Source: an uncultured Oscillibacter sp. (GTDB taxonomy: Bacteria; Bacillota; Clostridia; Oscillospirales; Oscillospiraceae). Taken from it: DNA of 64,000 nucleotides. Under the pieces are notes generated by a model, which was given only the letters and a program-made list of their open reading frames with translations, searched no databases and was not told the DNA's origin. A program made the translations under genes and the position numbers. Position 1 is the stretch's first letter. Each line of letters begins with the position of its first letter. The stretch is taken from the NCBI RefSeq assembly GCF_900546705.1, contig NZ_URDP01000004.1, forward strand, positions 11,925-75,924. Direction: 5' to 3'. This document shows positions 1 through 8,914 of the stretch, piece by piece.

Positions 1-165
1 GAGTTTGAAAAGCGGTATGTAAACCAGGGCTATGAGGAAAACCGCTCCATTGAGGAGACGCTGAACCTGGGCTGGGAGCTGCTGTCCATTCTGCCCAAGA
101 GCGAGCTGAAGCGAATCAAGCCCGAGTATATTGAAAAGTACTGGCCGAAGAAAGACCAGGAATAA
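1..165 (+). CDS. ntpB: V-type ATP synthase subunit B, C-terminal end (partial)
   Basis: The window opens inside this gene; the last 54 codons are present, ending in TAA. The visible tail (GWELLSILPKSELKRI, then a C-terminal EKYWP) matches the conserved end of the non-catalytic, nucleotide-binding B subunit of V/A-type rotary ATPases. The D-subunit gene starts 16 bp downstream, the usual A-B-D order of clostridial V-ATPase operons. The enzyme couples ATP to H+ or Na+ movement across the membrane; the ion cannot be told from this fragment. Confidence 0.9.
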   Translation, partial: EFEKRYVNQGYEENRSIEETLNLGWELLSILPKSELKRIKPEYIEKYWPKKDQE

Positions 166-181
166 GAGGAGGGGGTAACCA

Positions 182-892
182 ATGGCAAATATCACGGTAA
201 GCCCCACCCGTATGGAGCTCACCCGCCTCAAGGGCAAGCTGCGGACCGCTCAGCGGGGCCACAAGCTGCTCAAGGACAAGCGGGATGAGCTGATGAAGCA
301 GTTTCTGGACACGGTGCGGGAAGTCCGTTCTCTCCGGGCGGAGGTGGAGGAGGAGCTGATGACGGTGCACAAGTCTTTCACCGTCGCTTCCGCCATCATG
401 AGCTCCGAAGCGCTGGAGCAGGCGCTGCTCTACCCCAAGCAGAGTGTGGAGCTGACCCAGACGTTCCAGAACATCATGTCCGTCAATGTGCCCGTGTATC
501 ACTTCCAGACCAAGACGAAGTCGGATTCGGATATCTATCCCTACGGCTTTGCGGCCACGTCCGGTGAGCTGGACACGGCGGTGGATGCCCTGGGCAAGGT
601 GTTCATGAAAATGCTCAAGCTGGCGGAGATTGAAAAATCTGCCCAGCTGATGGCGGAGGAGATTGAAAAGACCCGCCGTCGGGTCAACGCGCTGGAGTAT
701 GTCATGATCCCCAATACCCAGGAGGCTATCCGGTATATCACCATGAAGCTGGATGAAAACGACCGTGCCACCACCACGCGTCTGATGAAGGTGAAGGATA
801 TGCTGCTGCAGGAGGCCATCGAGGAAAAGCGGGCCGCAGATCAGCGGGCCGCCGAGGCGTTTGCAAAGCAGAACACAACCCAAGAGGCATAA
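182..892 (+). CDS. ntpD: V-type ATP synthase subunit D
   Basis: The 236-residue protein matches the D subunit, the central-stalk rotor that links the A3B3 head to the membrane ring. The N-terminus (TRMELTRLKGKLRTAQRGH, residues 8-26) and the C-terminal segment RRVNALEYVMIP, both part of the long antiparallel coiled coil, are family signatures. The start ATG has the Shine-Dalgarno sequence GAGGAGGGG just upstream. It is the last gene of the operon and is followed by a strong terminator. Length is at the upper end of the family. Confidence 0.95.
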   Translation: MANITVSPTRMELTRLKGKLRTAQRGHKLLKDKRDELMKQFLDTVREVRSLRAEVEEELMTVHKSFTVASAIMSSEALEQALLYPKQSVELTQTFQNIMSVNVPVYHFQTKTKSDSDIYPYGFAATSGELDTAVDALGKVFMKMLKLAEIEKSAQLMAEEIEKTRRRVNALEYVMIPNTQEAIRYITMKLDENDRATTTRLMKVKDMLLQEAIEEKRAADQRAAEAFAKQNTTQEA

Positions 893-896
893 AGAA

Positions 897-926
897 AAAA
901 GCGGCCGTACCGGCCGCTTTTTCTTT
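897..926 (+). terminator. Rho-independent terminator of the V-ATPase operon
   Basis: A 7-bp perfect GC stem (901-907 with 911-917) is followed by a run of T. It lies 8 bp after the ntpD stop. Confidence 0.85.
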
Positions 927-932
927 TGCTGG

Positions 933-964
933 AAAAGCCCCCATGTGCCAGGCACATGGGGGCT
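933..964 (-). terminator. Rho-independent terminator of the gltX-spoIIM-asnA operon
   Basis: A 12-bp perfect stem (937-948 with 952-963) has four A on its left side, which read as a T-tract on the minus strand just beyond the asnA stop. Confidence 0.8.
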
Positions 965-969
965 GACGA

Positions 970-1977
970 TTACAACAGGGTAATGCCTGCCGCCTCGCAC
1001 GCTTCCACGGTCTCCTGATCCCACAGGCTGGCCTGGACCTCGCCGATGTGGCAGGTGCCAATGAGCAGCATGCACAGCCGGGACTGGCCGATACCGCCGC
1101 CAATGGACTGGGGCAGTTCGCCCCGCAGCAGCATCTGATGGAAGGGGAGCTTGCGGCGGTCATCACAGTGGGCCTCCGTCAGCTGACGGTCCAGCGCGGC
1201 GGCGTCCACCCGGATGCCCATGGAGGAGAGCTCAAAGCGGCTTTCCAGCACGGGGTTCCACATGAGGATGTCGCCGTTGAGTTCCCAGTCATCGTAGTCG
1301 GGGGCGCGGCCGTCATGTTTCTGGCCGGAGCGAAGCGTCTTGCCGATCTGCATCAAAAAGACGGTGTGGTGCTCCCGGCAGATCTCCGTCTCCCGTTCGT
1401 TGGGCGTCAGATCGGGATAGCGGTCCTCCAGCTCCTGGGTGGTGATAAAGTACACCTCCCGGTCGGGCTTGAAGGTCAGAACAGGGAACACATTGCGCAG
1501 CGCCGCGGCAGTGTCGCAGACGGCACCCACAATGTCCAGCACCGTGTCCTTCAGATACTGCATGTTGCGGTTTTTGACGTCAATGTGCTTTTCCCAGTCC
1601 CACTGATCCACATAGATGGAGTGGAGGTTGTCCACTTCCTCGTCCCGGCGGATGGCGTTCATGTCGGTGTAGAGGCCGGTGCCCAGCTTGAACTCATAGC
1701 GCTTGAGGGCCAGCCGCTTCCACTTGGCCAGGGAGTGCACCACCTGACCGTCGGTGCCAACATCGGGAATGTCGAAGGTGACGGGACGCTCCACGCCGTT
1801 GAGGTCGTCGTTGAGTCCGGTCTTGCCGTCCACAAACAAAGGCGCGGACACCCGGTGCAGGTTCAGACGGACGGTGAGGCTGTGCTGGAACTCCTCGTGG
1901 ATCAGCTCAATGGCCCGCTGCAGCTCATTGTTGGTCAGCGGCATCTTGTAGCCTGCGGGAATGGTCAGTTTACTCAT
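970..1977 (-). CDS. asnA: Aspartate-ammonia ligase (asparagine synthetase A)
   Basis: AsnA makes asparagine from aspartate, ammonia and ATP through an aspartyl-AMP intermediate; it is a homodimeric relative of class II aminoacyl-tRNA synthetases. The family signature GGGIGQSRLCMLL lies near the C-terminus, and NDDLNGVERPVTFDI is the expected substrate-binding region near residues 55-70. Length (335 aa) is normal. I chose ATG at 1977 (MSKLTIPAGY); an in-frame ATG at 1986 is possible because the Shine-Dalgarno AAAGGA sits between the usual spacings. It is the last gene of an operon with gltX and a SpoIIM-like gene, 28 bp after the latter. Confidence 0.93.
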   Translation of the reverse strand: MSKLTIPAGYKMPLTNNELQRAIELIHEEFQHSLTVRLNLHRVSAPLFVDGKTGLNDDLNGVERPVTFDIPDVGTDGQVVHSLAKWKRLALKRYEFKLGTGLYTDMNAIRRDEEVDNLHSIYVDQWDWEKHIDVKNRNMQYLKDTVLDIVGAVCDTAAALRNVFPVLTFKPDREVYFITTQELEDRYPDLTPNERETEICREHHTVFLMQIGKTLRSGQKHDGRAPDYDDWELNGDILMWNPVLESRFELSSMGIRVDAAALDRQLTEAHCDDRRKLPFHQMLLRGELPQSIGGGIGQSRLCMLLIGTCHIGEVQASLWDQETVEACEAAGITLL

Positions 1978-2005
1978 TGCGATCATCAATCCTTTACAGT
2001 AAATA

Positions 2006-2629
2006 TCAGGAAAACAATGCCAGAAGATAGGGCGTCACATAGGCCTCGATCACTGCGGCCACGGCCAGGAGCGGGCCCGCCACGGCCACCGTCAGAGCGC
2101 TGATGTGCTCCAGACAGCTCCACAGCGACAAGGCACCCTGGTCCCCGCGGACGCGCCGGGTGATCTGCTCACAAAGATAGAGTCCCATGGCAAAGGACAG
2201 CACCAGGGCCGGTAGCTCAAAAATGCCGTGGGGCAGCAGCGCCAGAAAATAGAGGCCCATGGACTGCCCGGAGGCCAGTGTCTGCGCACCGAGAACGCCC
2301 AGCAGCATGGCGTTCATGCCCAGAGCCAGGGCGGGCAGCCGCACATAGGGAACCAGGCCGTAGAGCATGATGAGGATGCAGGCCCGCAGGTTGTTGGCAA
2401 ACAGGCCCCAGGGGGAGAGGGCGCCGCTTTCGTCGGTGACGTCCAGGCCGCCGGCCAGCTCCAGCACCTGCTGCATCAGCTGGCTGCGGAAGGCGGGCAC
2501 CGCCAGGCACAGAGCGAAAAAGAGCAGGATCAGAAGGAGAAACGCAATGGCGGAACGCCGGACTTCCTTACCGTATCCGCCGTGCCAGGTGTTGTCCAGC
2601 AGGGAAAATTGGACTTGCAGGAATTTCAT
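2006..2629 (-). CDS. SpoIIM/DUF95-like integral membrane protein
   Basis: The 207-residue protein has about five hydrophobic segments, the first at residues 28-48, and resembles the stage II sporulation protein M family (DUF95). SpoIIM proper is part of the DMP peptidoglycan-hydrolase complex that drives engulfment. Related DUF95 proteins also occur outside sporulation operons, so I infer family membership, not the SpoIIM role. Its start codon overlaps the gltX stop by 4 bp, indicating translational coupling. It lies between gltX and asnA, which does not suggest a specific task. Confidence 0.7.
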   Translation of the reverse strand: MKFLQVQFSLLDNTWHGGYGKEVRRSAIAFLLLILLFFALCLAVPAFRSQLMQQVLELAGGLDVTDESGALSPWGLFANNLRACILIMLYGLVPYVRLPALALGMNAMLLGVLGAQTLASGQSMGLYFLALLPHGIFELPALVLSFAMGLYLCEQITRRVRGDQGALSLWSCLEHISALTVAVAGPLLAVAAVIEAYVTPYLLALFS

Positions 2630-4116
2630 TGGGCCAGCAGCTCCAGACCGGTCCGCAGACGGCGCAGGGTCTCATCCTTCCCGAGGATCTGGCAGATCTC
2701 CACGGCGCCGCCGGGGGTCACCAGCTTGCCGGCCGCGGCAATGCGCACCGGCCACATGAGGGTGGCGTTCTTGACCTCCAGCGCGGCGGCCAGATCGATC
2801 AGCGCGTCGTGGATGGCGCTCTGCGTCCAGTCGTCCAGCTTCTCCAGCACCGGCAATACGGCCTCCAGCATCCGACGGGAAACCTCGGCGTTGGTCTTGG
2901 ACTTCTTGTTGGTGTAGAAATCCACGCTGTACGCCGGCAGCGCGTCGAAGAAGTCCACCTTCTCCGGGATATCCGTGAGTTTTTCGCAGCGGGCCTGCAG
3001 CAGGGCGGCCACGGCCGCGGTGTCGATGGCGGGATTCTTGATGCCCTGGCGGATATAGGGCTCGGCCACCCGGGCAAAGTCCTCCGGGGACATGGCCCGC
3101 AGATACAGGGCGTTGAAATAGGTGAGCTTGTCCAGATCAAAGATGGCGGGGGACTTGGAGATGCCCGCAATATCAAAGGCATCCACCAGCTCATCCAAGG
3201 AGAATACCTCCTTTTCGGACAGCTCGCCCTTGGGAGCCCATCCCAGCAGCGCCACGTAGTTGAGCACGGCGGGAGTCAGATATCCCTGAGCGATCAGGTC
3301 CTCGTAGGAGGGGTCGCCGTGGCGCTTGGACATCTTGTTGTGCTGGTCCCGCATGACGGGGGAGCAGTGGACGTAGGTGGGGATGTCCCAGCCGAAGGCC
3401 TCATAGAGCAGATTATACTTGGGGGCGGAGGAGAGATACTCGCTGCCCCGGACCACGTGGGTGATGCCCATCAGATGGTCGTCCACCACGTTGGCGAAGT
3501 TGTAGGTGGGCAGACCGTCCCGCTTGAGCAGTACCTGGTCGTCCAGAGTCTTGTTCTCCACGGTGATATCGCCGAACGAGACGTCGTGGAAAGTGGTAGT
3601 GCCCTCATGGGGAATCCGCTGGCGGATCACATAGGGCTTGCCGGCATCCAGATTGGCCTGAATTTCTTCGGCGCTCAGATTGCGGCAGGGATCGTCTCCC
3701 CGGTCAAAATCGCCGCTGTCCTCCTCGGATTCCGCCTTTTCGCAGAAGCAGTAGTAGGCCGCGCCCTTTTCCACCAGCAGATGGGCATACTTGCCGTACA
3801 GGTCACGGCGCTCCGACTGGATATAGGGGCCCACGGGGCCGCCCACATCCGGACCTTCATCGTGTGTGAGGCCGCACTCGGCCATGGTGCGGTAGATCAC
3901 ATCCGTGGCACCCTCCACCAGCCGACCCTGATCGGTGTCCTCAATGCGGAGGATGAATGTGCCGTGGTTGTGCCGGGCAATGAGCCAGGTGTACAGTGCC
4001 GTGCGCAGATTGCCCACATGCATGTAGCCGGTGGGGGAGGGGGCGAATCGGGTGCGGACCTTCCCCTTGGGGATGCGGGCTTCCATCTCTTCAAAAAACG
4101 CTTTATCCAGTGTCAT
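2626..4116 (-). CDS. gltX: Glutamate-tRNA ligase
   Basis: Class I aminoacyl-tRNA synthetase charging tRNA(Glu). The HIGH-type motif is in FAPSPTGYMHVGNLRTA (about residues 24-40) and the KMSKS equivalent is KMSKRHGD near residue 260. At 496 aa it is family length. ATG at 4116 was chosen because GGAGG lies 7 nt upstream; a longer reading frame upstream has no ribosome binding site. A glnS gene sits in the same window (59.4 kb), so this enzyme need not be the non-discriminating type, but the sequence alone does not settle it. First gene of the gltX-spoIIM-asnA operon. Confidence 0.96.
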   Translation of the reverse strand: MTLDKAFFEEMEARIPKGKVRTRFAPSPTGYMHVGNLRTALYTWLIARHNHGTFILRIEDTDQGRLVEGATDVIYRTMAECGLTHDEGPDVGGPVGPYIQSERRDLYGKYAHLLVEKGAAYYCFCEKAESEEDSGDFDRGDDPCRNLSAEEIQANLDAGKPYVIRQRIPHEGTTTFHDVSFGDITVENKTLDDQVLLKRDGLPTYNFANVVDDHLMGITHVVRGSEYLSSAPKYNLLYEAFGWDIPTYVHCSPVMRDQHNKMSKRHGDPSYEDLIAQGYLTPAVLNYVALLGWAPKGELSEKEVFSLDELVDAFDIAGISKSPAIFDLDKLTYFNALYLRAMSPEDFARVAEPYIRQGIKNPAIDTAAVAALLQARCEKLTDIPEKVDFFDALPAYSVDFYTNKKSKTNAEVSRRMLEAVLPVLEKLDDWTQSAIHDALIDLAAALEVKNATLMWPVRIAAAGKLVTPGGAVEICQILGKDETLRRLRTGLELLAQ

Positions 4117-4160
4117 GAAAGTACCTCCATGCCAGAATTTTTCATAAAACAGCACTTTAC

Positions 4161-4189
4161 ATTATCGCTTTTCTTCCTGAACTTGTCAA
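4161..4189 (-). promoter_or_regulatory. SigA-type promoter of gltX operon
   Basis: On the minus strand TTGACA (4184-4189) is followed after 17 bp by GATAAT (4161-4166), about 45 bp upstream of the gltX start. Confidence 0.7.
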
Positions 4190-4231
4190 GGCTGGAGTGG
4201 GCCTGCGGGCACCTGGAACCCCTCAGAAAAC

Positions 4232-4267
4232 AAAAAAATCTGCCGCGCATTGTCCATGCGCGGCAGA
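4232..4267 (-). terminator. Rho-independent terminator of the trpS-tagO-mnaA operon
   Basis: An inverted repeat (4239-4250 with 4256-4267, CTGCCGCGCAT arms) is followed on the minus strand by seven T, directly after the stop of the last gene. Confidence 0.85.
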
Positions 4268-4271
4268 TTCC

Positions 4272-5021
4272 TCATCCGTCGGTGAGAACTGTGCCGTCCG
4301 GCAGGGTAAACTCATCCGTAAACGCAGGCGTCAGCTCCACAGCGGTCTCCTGCATCCGATAGACCACGCTGCCGTCCAGCAGCTTTTCGGACATGACCAG
4401 CAGGCCTGTGTCCAGGCTCACCCAGTAGCAAAGGGTGTATCCTGTCTCATCCGGCTCCGTCTCCACATAGATGCACCCGCCGTAATTATCGGCATTCCGG
4501 TAGTCCGCCAGGGCGATCTGCTCCACAGGGAGATCCAGAATATCCTCGTAGGTGGGGATGCACTGCTCCATATCCGGCGTAATCTCGTCGGCAGGCGCCT
4601 GATAGACGCGGCTTTCACTGTTGTACCAGATATAGGTCACGGAGCCGTCCGTAATGGTGTGGCGCACCCGACCGCCGGAGAGCGTGCGGTCAATCCGCTG
4701 CCACCGGCTGCTGACGCTGACAGAAGTCTCCCACTGACCGCTGCCGCCCTCCCAGAACTGCTCAATGGAGATGCTTCTGCGGTACTGAGCGGGACGCGTC
4801 AAAGTGGCGATGGCCGTCTGCACGGTCTCTGGTGTAACGGTGATCGTCTCCAGCTGGTCCTGTTCACTGTCGGAGCCGGGGAGCTGCTGCGCGTCATCCT
4901 GCTCCTGAGGCAGCACCAGGGAAGGAGGACTTCGGAAGCTGTGGGTAAGCATGACAGCCACCACCAGTACCACTGCCACCAGAAAAACGGCGGTAATCCG
5001 GTTGAGTCTGCGTCTGTCCAT
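4272..5021 (-). CDS. Membrane-anchored protein of unknown function
   Basis: The 249-residue protein has an N-terminal uncleaved-type anchor (basic MDRRRLNR, then hydrophobic residues 9-26), an acidic linker (about 35-60) and an extracytoplasmic beta-rich domain with repeated Trp/Tyr positions. The fold resembles, by pattern only, lipoprotein-carrier-like or RseB-like domains found outside the membrane in Bacillota. A good ribosome site (AAAGGAGGG) precedes the ATG. It starts 32 bp after mnaA and ends the trpS-tagO-mnaA operon, so a surface role is plausible but unproven. Confidence 0.7.
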   Translation of the reverse strand: MDRRRLNRITAVFLVAVVLVVAVMLTHSFRSPPSLVLPQEQDDAQQLPGSDSEQDQLETITVTPETVQTAIATLTRPAQYRRSISIEQFWEGGSGQWETSVSVSSRWQRIDRTLSGGRVRHTITDGSVTYIWYNSESRVYQAPADEITPDMEQCIPTYEDILDLPVEQIALADYRNADNYGGCIYVETEPDETGYTLCYWVSLDTGLLVMSEKLLDGSVVYRMQETAVELTPAFTDEFTLPDGTVLTDG

Positions 5022-5053
5022 CGCTGCCCTCCTTTCCCGGGAATCTCCTTGGG

Positions 5054-6199
5054 TTACGCCTGGTAGTCAGCGGGGCGCTCACCCCGGCCAAAATGCCACA
5101 AAATGGCGTCGGCAATCCGGCGGCAGGCGTGCCCGTCGCCATAGGGATTGACCGCATGGGCCATTTTTGCATAGGCCTGCGGATCTCGGATCAGCCGCGT
5201 GGCCATGGTGACGATGTCATCCTGCACCACGCCGCACAGCTGCACCGTACCGGCGGCCACAGCCTCGGGGCGCTCCGTCTCCCGGCGCATGACCAGAACG
5301 GGCTTGCCCAGAGCGGGAGCCTCCTCCTGCAGGCCGCCGGAATCGGTCATCACCAGGTAGGACCGGGCCATGAGGTTGTGCATCTCGTCGGCGGGTAGGG
5401 GATCGATGAGGTGGACCCGGGGTGCGCCCCGCAGGTAGGTATTGACTGCCTCCTGCACTACCGGGCTCAGGTGAACCGGGTAGACCAGTTCCACGTCCTT
5501 GTTTTCCTCGGCAATCTGCCGCAGGGCCAGCATGATATGCTTCATGGGCTCGCCGTAGTTTTCCCGGCGGTGGCAGGTGACGAGGATAATTTTCTTGTCC
5601 TCATAGGGAAGATGATTCAGCGCATCGGTGGTGAAGCGGTAATCCGGTCGGACCGTGGTTTTCAGTGCGTCGATAACCGTGTTGCCGGTGACGAACAGCC
5701 CCTCGGTGATGCCCTCTTTCAGGAGATTATTCTTGTTGTTGACGGTGGGGCAGAAGTAGAGGTCCGCAATGGCGGAGACCAGCTTGCGGTTCATCTCCTC
5801 CGGGAAGGGGGAGTACTTGTCATAGGTGCGCAGTCCGGCCTCCACATGGCCCACCTTCACCTGATGGTAGAAGGCGGACAGGGCGCCGGCAAAGGTGGTG
5901 GAGGTGTCGCCGTGTACCAGAATCATGTCCGGCTTGAGGGCCTCGATGGCCTCGTCCATGCCGGTGAGGCACTTGCTGGTGATGGTGGACAGAGTCTGCC
6001 GGGGGGTCATGATGTTCAGGTCGTAATCGGGCTTCAGGGAAAAGACGTCCAGCACGGAGTCCAGCATCTGACGGTGCTGGGCGGTGACGCAGCAAAGGCT
6101 CTCTACCTCCGGGCGGGAGGCCAGCTCCTTGACCAGCGGACACATTTTTATAGCCTCCGGCCGTGTGCCGAAGACGCTCATGATACGCAGCTTGTCCAT
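5054..6199 (-). CDS. mnaA: UDP-N-acetylglucosamine 2-epimerase (non-hydrolysing)
   Basis: Converts UDP-GlcNAc to UDP-ManNAc, the donor for the ManNAc residue of teichoic-acid-type linkage units. Family motifs are clear: GTRPEAIK near the N-terminus, VHGDTSTT, HVEAGLRT, TCHRREN and SGG in the C-terminal Rossmann domain. Length 381 aa is typical. ATG at 6199 (MDKLRIMSVFG) fits the family start; it begins 1 bp after the upstream transferase stop. Together with tagO just upstream and tagA at 38 kb it supplies a GlcNAc-ManNAc-lipid pathway. Confidence 0.95.
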   Translation of the reverse strand: MDKLRIMSVFGTRPEAIKMCPLVKELASRPEVESLCCVTAQHRQMLDSVLDVFSLKPDYDLNIMTPRQTLSTITSKCLTGMDEAIEALKPDMILVHGDTSTTFAGALSAFYHQVKVGHVEAGLRTYDKYSPFPEEMNRKLVSAIADLYFCPTVNNKNNLLKEGITEGLFVTGNTVIDALKTTVRPDYRFTTDALNHLPYEDKKIILVTCHRRENYGEPMKHIMLALRQIAEENKDVELVYPVHLSPVVQEAVNTYLRGAPRVHLIDPLPADEMHNLMARSYLVMTDSGGLQEEAPALGKPVLVMRRETERPEAVAAGTVQLCGVVQDDIVTMATRLIRDPQAYAKMAHAVNPYGDGHACRRIADAILWHFGRGERPADYQA

Positions 6200-6200
6200 A

Positions 6201-7352
6201 TTAAGACTCCTCATCTTGATCTTTATCCTGATCTTTTCCGGAATCCTTCCGGTGTCCGTGCTCTTTGAGCTCCTCCAGCTCCTCATGGAACTCTTCCCGA
6301 AGCTCTTCCTTGACTTCCTTGGGGAACACCACCCGGGCGGCTACCACGGCCACAATGCAAAGGGCCGCGAACAGCAGCATGGCCTTACCCTCGCCGCCGG
6401 TGGTCAGCACCACGGCGGAAAGGCCCAGAATGGCGGAGATCACATACAGCGTGGCCACTGCCTGCTTTTGGTTGAGGCCCATGTCGATCAGCCGGTGATG
6501 GATGTGGCTGCGGTCGGCGTGCATGGGGCTTTGACCATGGGCGATCCGGCGGATAAAGGCGAAAGCTGTATCAAAAATCGGCAGGCCCAGGATCAGGAAG
6601 GGGACCACGAAGGAGATGACGGCGTAGTACTTGAAAAGGCCCTGGATGGACATGGTAGCCAGAATATAGCCCAGGAACGTGGCGCCCGTGTCTCCCATGA
6701 ACATCTTGGCGGGGTTGAGGTTGTAGGGCATGAAGCCCACACACGCGCCCACCAGCGCCGCCATGACCACCGCCACCTGGGCCTCGGAGGCCAGCATGGC
6801 AATGACCAGCATGGTGGTGGCGGAGATGGCGGAGACGCCGTTTGCAAGGCCGTCCAGACCGTCGATCAGGTTCACGGAGTTGGTAATGGCCACGATCCAG
6901 AGAATGGTGAAGGGAATGGACAGCCCGCCCAGGACCCAGTAGACATTCTCCGAAAAGATGTTGGGGTTGGAAAACGCCTGGATGGTGACGCCGTGGGTGG
7001 CGGGAATGGCGGCGGCAATGATCTGCACCACGAACTTGAGCATGGCGGGCAGGGCCATGATGTCGTCCACCACGCCCAGCACCACGATGATGACGGCGCC
7101 CAGCAGGATGCTCTTGATTTCCGGCGTAATGGGTACGAAGATCAGGATGCTCACCATAAAGCCGATGAAGATTGCCAGTCCGCCCAGGCGGGGGATGGGG
7201 ACCTTGTGCATGCGGCGGGCGTCCTTGGGCACGTCGATTGCACCTACCTTGTAGGCAAAGGTCTTGACCACCGGCGTCATCAAAAAGCTGATGACCAAGG
7301 CCACTACCAGTGCCAATATCACGTAGACCACCAGTCGATTTTCAATATTCAT
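6201..7352 (-). CDS. tagO: Undecaprenyl-phosphate GlcNAc-1-phosphate transferase (TagO/WecA type)
   Basis: Polytopic MraY/WecA-family enzyme that moves GlcNAc-1-P from UDP-GlcNAc to undecaprenyl phosphate, the first step of wall teichoic acid or similar polymers. Motifs seen are MHKVPIPRLGG, the NSVNLIDGLDGL active-site loop and a histidine loop ending in HHRLID. About ten membrane segments are visible. Oddity: the last about 35 residues form a strongly charged cytoplasmic tail of E, K and D with an EELEELKE stretch. GGAGG lies 6 nt before the ATG. Confidence 0.93.
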   Translation of the reverse strand: MNIENRLVVYVILALVVALVISFLMTPVVKTFAYKVGAIDVPKDARRMHKVPIPRLGGLAIFIGFMVSILIFVPITPEIKSILLGAVIIVVLGVVDDIMALPAMLKFVVQIIAAAIPATHGVTIQAFSNPNIFSENVYWVLGGLSIPFTILWIVAITNSVNLIDGLDGLANGVSAISATTMLVIAMLASEAQVAVVMAALVGACVGFMPYNLNPAKMFMGDTGATFLGYILATMSIQGLFKYYAVISFVVPFLILGLPIFDTAFAFIRRIAHGQSPMHADRSHIHHRLIDMGLNQKQAVATLYVISAILGLSAVVLTTGGEGKAMLLFAALCIVAVVAARVVFPKEVKEELREEFHEELEELKEHGHRKDSGKDQDKDQDEES

Positions 7353-7363
7353 GGAAGCCCTCC

Positions 7364-8371
7364 TCAGCGGGCCAGGAAGCCGACTTTCTTATACACCTTG
7401 GAAAGGGTGCGGTCGGCCACCCGTGCAGCCTTTTCGTCGCCGGCGCGGTATACGCTCTCCAGATACGCCTTGTCGGCAAGCAACCGCTCCGTCTCCTCCC
7501 GGATGGGGCGCAGCAGCTCCACCACGGACTCGCCCACGGCCTTTTTGAAATCGCCGTAGCCCAGGCCGTCAAACTCCCGCTCGATTTCCTCAAAGCTCTT
7601 GCCGGTGGCCACAGAGTAGATCTGCATCAGGTTGGATACGCCGGGCTTTTGCTCCTTGTCGTACCGGACGCAGGCATCAGAGTCGGTGACGGCCTTTTTG
7701 AACTTGCGCATGATGTCCTCGGGCTTGTCCAGCATGTACACGCAGCCGTTGGGGTCCTTGTCGGACTTGCTCATCTTCTTTTCCGGAGCTGCCAGGCTCA
7801 TGACCCGGGCGCCCACCGGCGGGATGTACGGCTCGGGAAGGTTGAATACGTCCCCGTAGATGCCGTTGAAGCGGGTGGCAATGTCCCGGCACAGCTCCAC
7901 GTGCTGCTTCTGATCTCCGCCCACGGGCACCAGATCCGCCTGGTAGAGCAGAATGTCCGCCGCCATCAAAGAGGGGTAGGTGAAAAGGCCCGCGTTGATG
8001 TTGTCGGCATTTTTGGCGGACTTGTCCTTGAACTGAGTCATGCGGGAGAGCTCACCGAACATGGTGTAGCAGTCCAGCACCCAGCCCAGCTGGGTGTGAG
8101 CGGGAACGTGGGACTGGATAAAGAGGGTGTTCTTCTCCGGGTCCAGACCGCTGGCAATATAGGCGGCCACCTGGGTCAGGGTATGGCGGCGCAGGTCTGC
8201 CGGCACCTGGCGCACCGTGATGGTGTGCAGATCTGCCAGCATGTAGAAGCAATCATATTCATCGGCCATGGCAGCCCAGTTCTTGATAGCGCCCAGATAA
8301 GAGCCGAGCGTCAGGTCACCGGAGGGCTGGATGCCGCTTAAAATCCGCTTTTTACGCATTTCGTTTTCCAT
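7364..8371 (-). CDS. trpS: Tryptophan-tRNA ligase
   Basis: Class I synthetase for tRNA(Trp). SGIQPSGDLTLGSYLGA (residues 10-26) carries the HIGH-type motif and KMSKSDKDP near residue 190 is the KMSKS loop. The product is 335 aa, normal for the family. The ATG at 8371 follows GAGGTGG with good spacing, whereas the longer open frame upstream would start inside the promoter. It heads an operon with tagO and mnaA (11-bp and 1-bp gaps), an unusual mix of translation and wall genes. No T-box is present upstream. Confidence 0.96.
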   Translation of the reverse strand: MENEMRKKRILSGIQPSGDLTLGSYLGAIKNWAAMADEYDCFYMLADLHTITVRQVPADLRRHTLTQVAAYIASGLDPEKNTLFIQSHVPAHTQLGWVLDCYTMFGELSRMTQFKDKSAKNADNINAGLFTYPSLMAADILLYQADLVPVGGDQKQHVELCRDIATRFNGIYGDVFNLPEPYIPPVGARVMSLAAPEKKMSKSDKDPNGCVYMLDKPEDIMRKFKKAVTDSDACVRYDKEQKPGVSNLMQIYSVATGKSFEEIEREFDGLGYGDFKKAVGESVVELLRPIREETERLLADKAYLESVYRAGDEKAARVADRTLSKVYKKVGFLAR

Positions 8372-8435
8372 TGTATTCCACCTCAAAATCAATGCCGTCC
8401 GTCCTTGCGGTCCATAACGGCAATTTAACTTATGT

Positions 8436-8464
8436 AGTATATCATGTGCGGGCAAAAAGTGCAA
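8436..8464 (-). promoter_or_regulatory. SigA-type promoter of trpS operon
   Basis: Minus strand TTGCAC (8459-8464), 17-bp spacer, TATACT (8436-8441), about 65 bp upstream of the trpS ATG. Confidence 0.7.
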
Positions 8465-8477
8465 TTCCCACTTCTAA

Positions 8478-8520
8478 TAAAAAGAACGCACCCCACGCCG
8501 GTTCCGGCGTGCGGCGCGTT
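8478..8520 (-). terminator. Terminator after the small-gene cluster
   Basis: A long imperfect GC hairpin (8485-8500 with 8505-8520) is followed on the minus strand by a T-rich tract; its base overlaps the stop codon of the 130-residue gene. Confidence 0.75.
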
Positions 8521-8911
8521 ACAAAATCAACAAAAGTCCCAGGGCTACCAGCAGCTCTTCGTCTGCGTCCTCCCGAAACAGCAAAAACAGAAGTACCAGG
8601 ATCAAAAGGTCGCCGGTGTCCACATGCTCCAGATGCAGCTGGTCCAGAACGTGGCGCAGAGTCCCGGTCAGGGTATCGGTCACCCGGCCCGCGGTGCTCT
8701 GGGAAGCAGAAGTGCTGTGGGACTCCCGGTGCCGGAACGGCTCTTCCCGGGAGGCGTCTTCCTGCCGCGCTTCCCGGGATTCTTCCGCGGAGTGGTCCTG
8801 CCTTTCACGGGCGGTCTGTCCGGATGCGGCCGCGGAGGACTCCTGGGGCGCATCCTCCTGGGGGATGCGGGTATAGGTGCCGTTGTCGTTGCGGATATAG
8901 CGGTTGTACAT
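8519..8911 (-). CDS. Small protein with charged N-terminus and C-terminal hydrophobic hairpin, unknown function
   Basis: The 130-residue protein begins MYNRYIRNDNGTYTRIPQ, a lead-in I associate with small uncharacterised Oscillospirales proteins. Residues 20-75 are low-complexity and rich in E, R, S and H. The C-terminal 35 residues are two hydrophobic stretches (LLILVLLFLLF and LLVALGLLLIL) separated by an acidic turn (REDADEE), suggesting a membrane hairpin. It starts 3 bp after the upstream gene stop. No function assigned; the first five residues and membrane end are the features to search. Confidence 0.65.
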   Translation of the reverse strand: MYNRYIRNDNGTYTRIPQEDAPQESSAAASGQTARERQDHSAEESREARQEDASREEPFRHRESHSTSASQSTAGRVTDTLTGTLRHVLDQLHLEHVDTGDLLILVLLFLLFREDADEELLVALGLLLIL

Positions 8912-8914
8912 CCC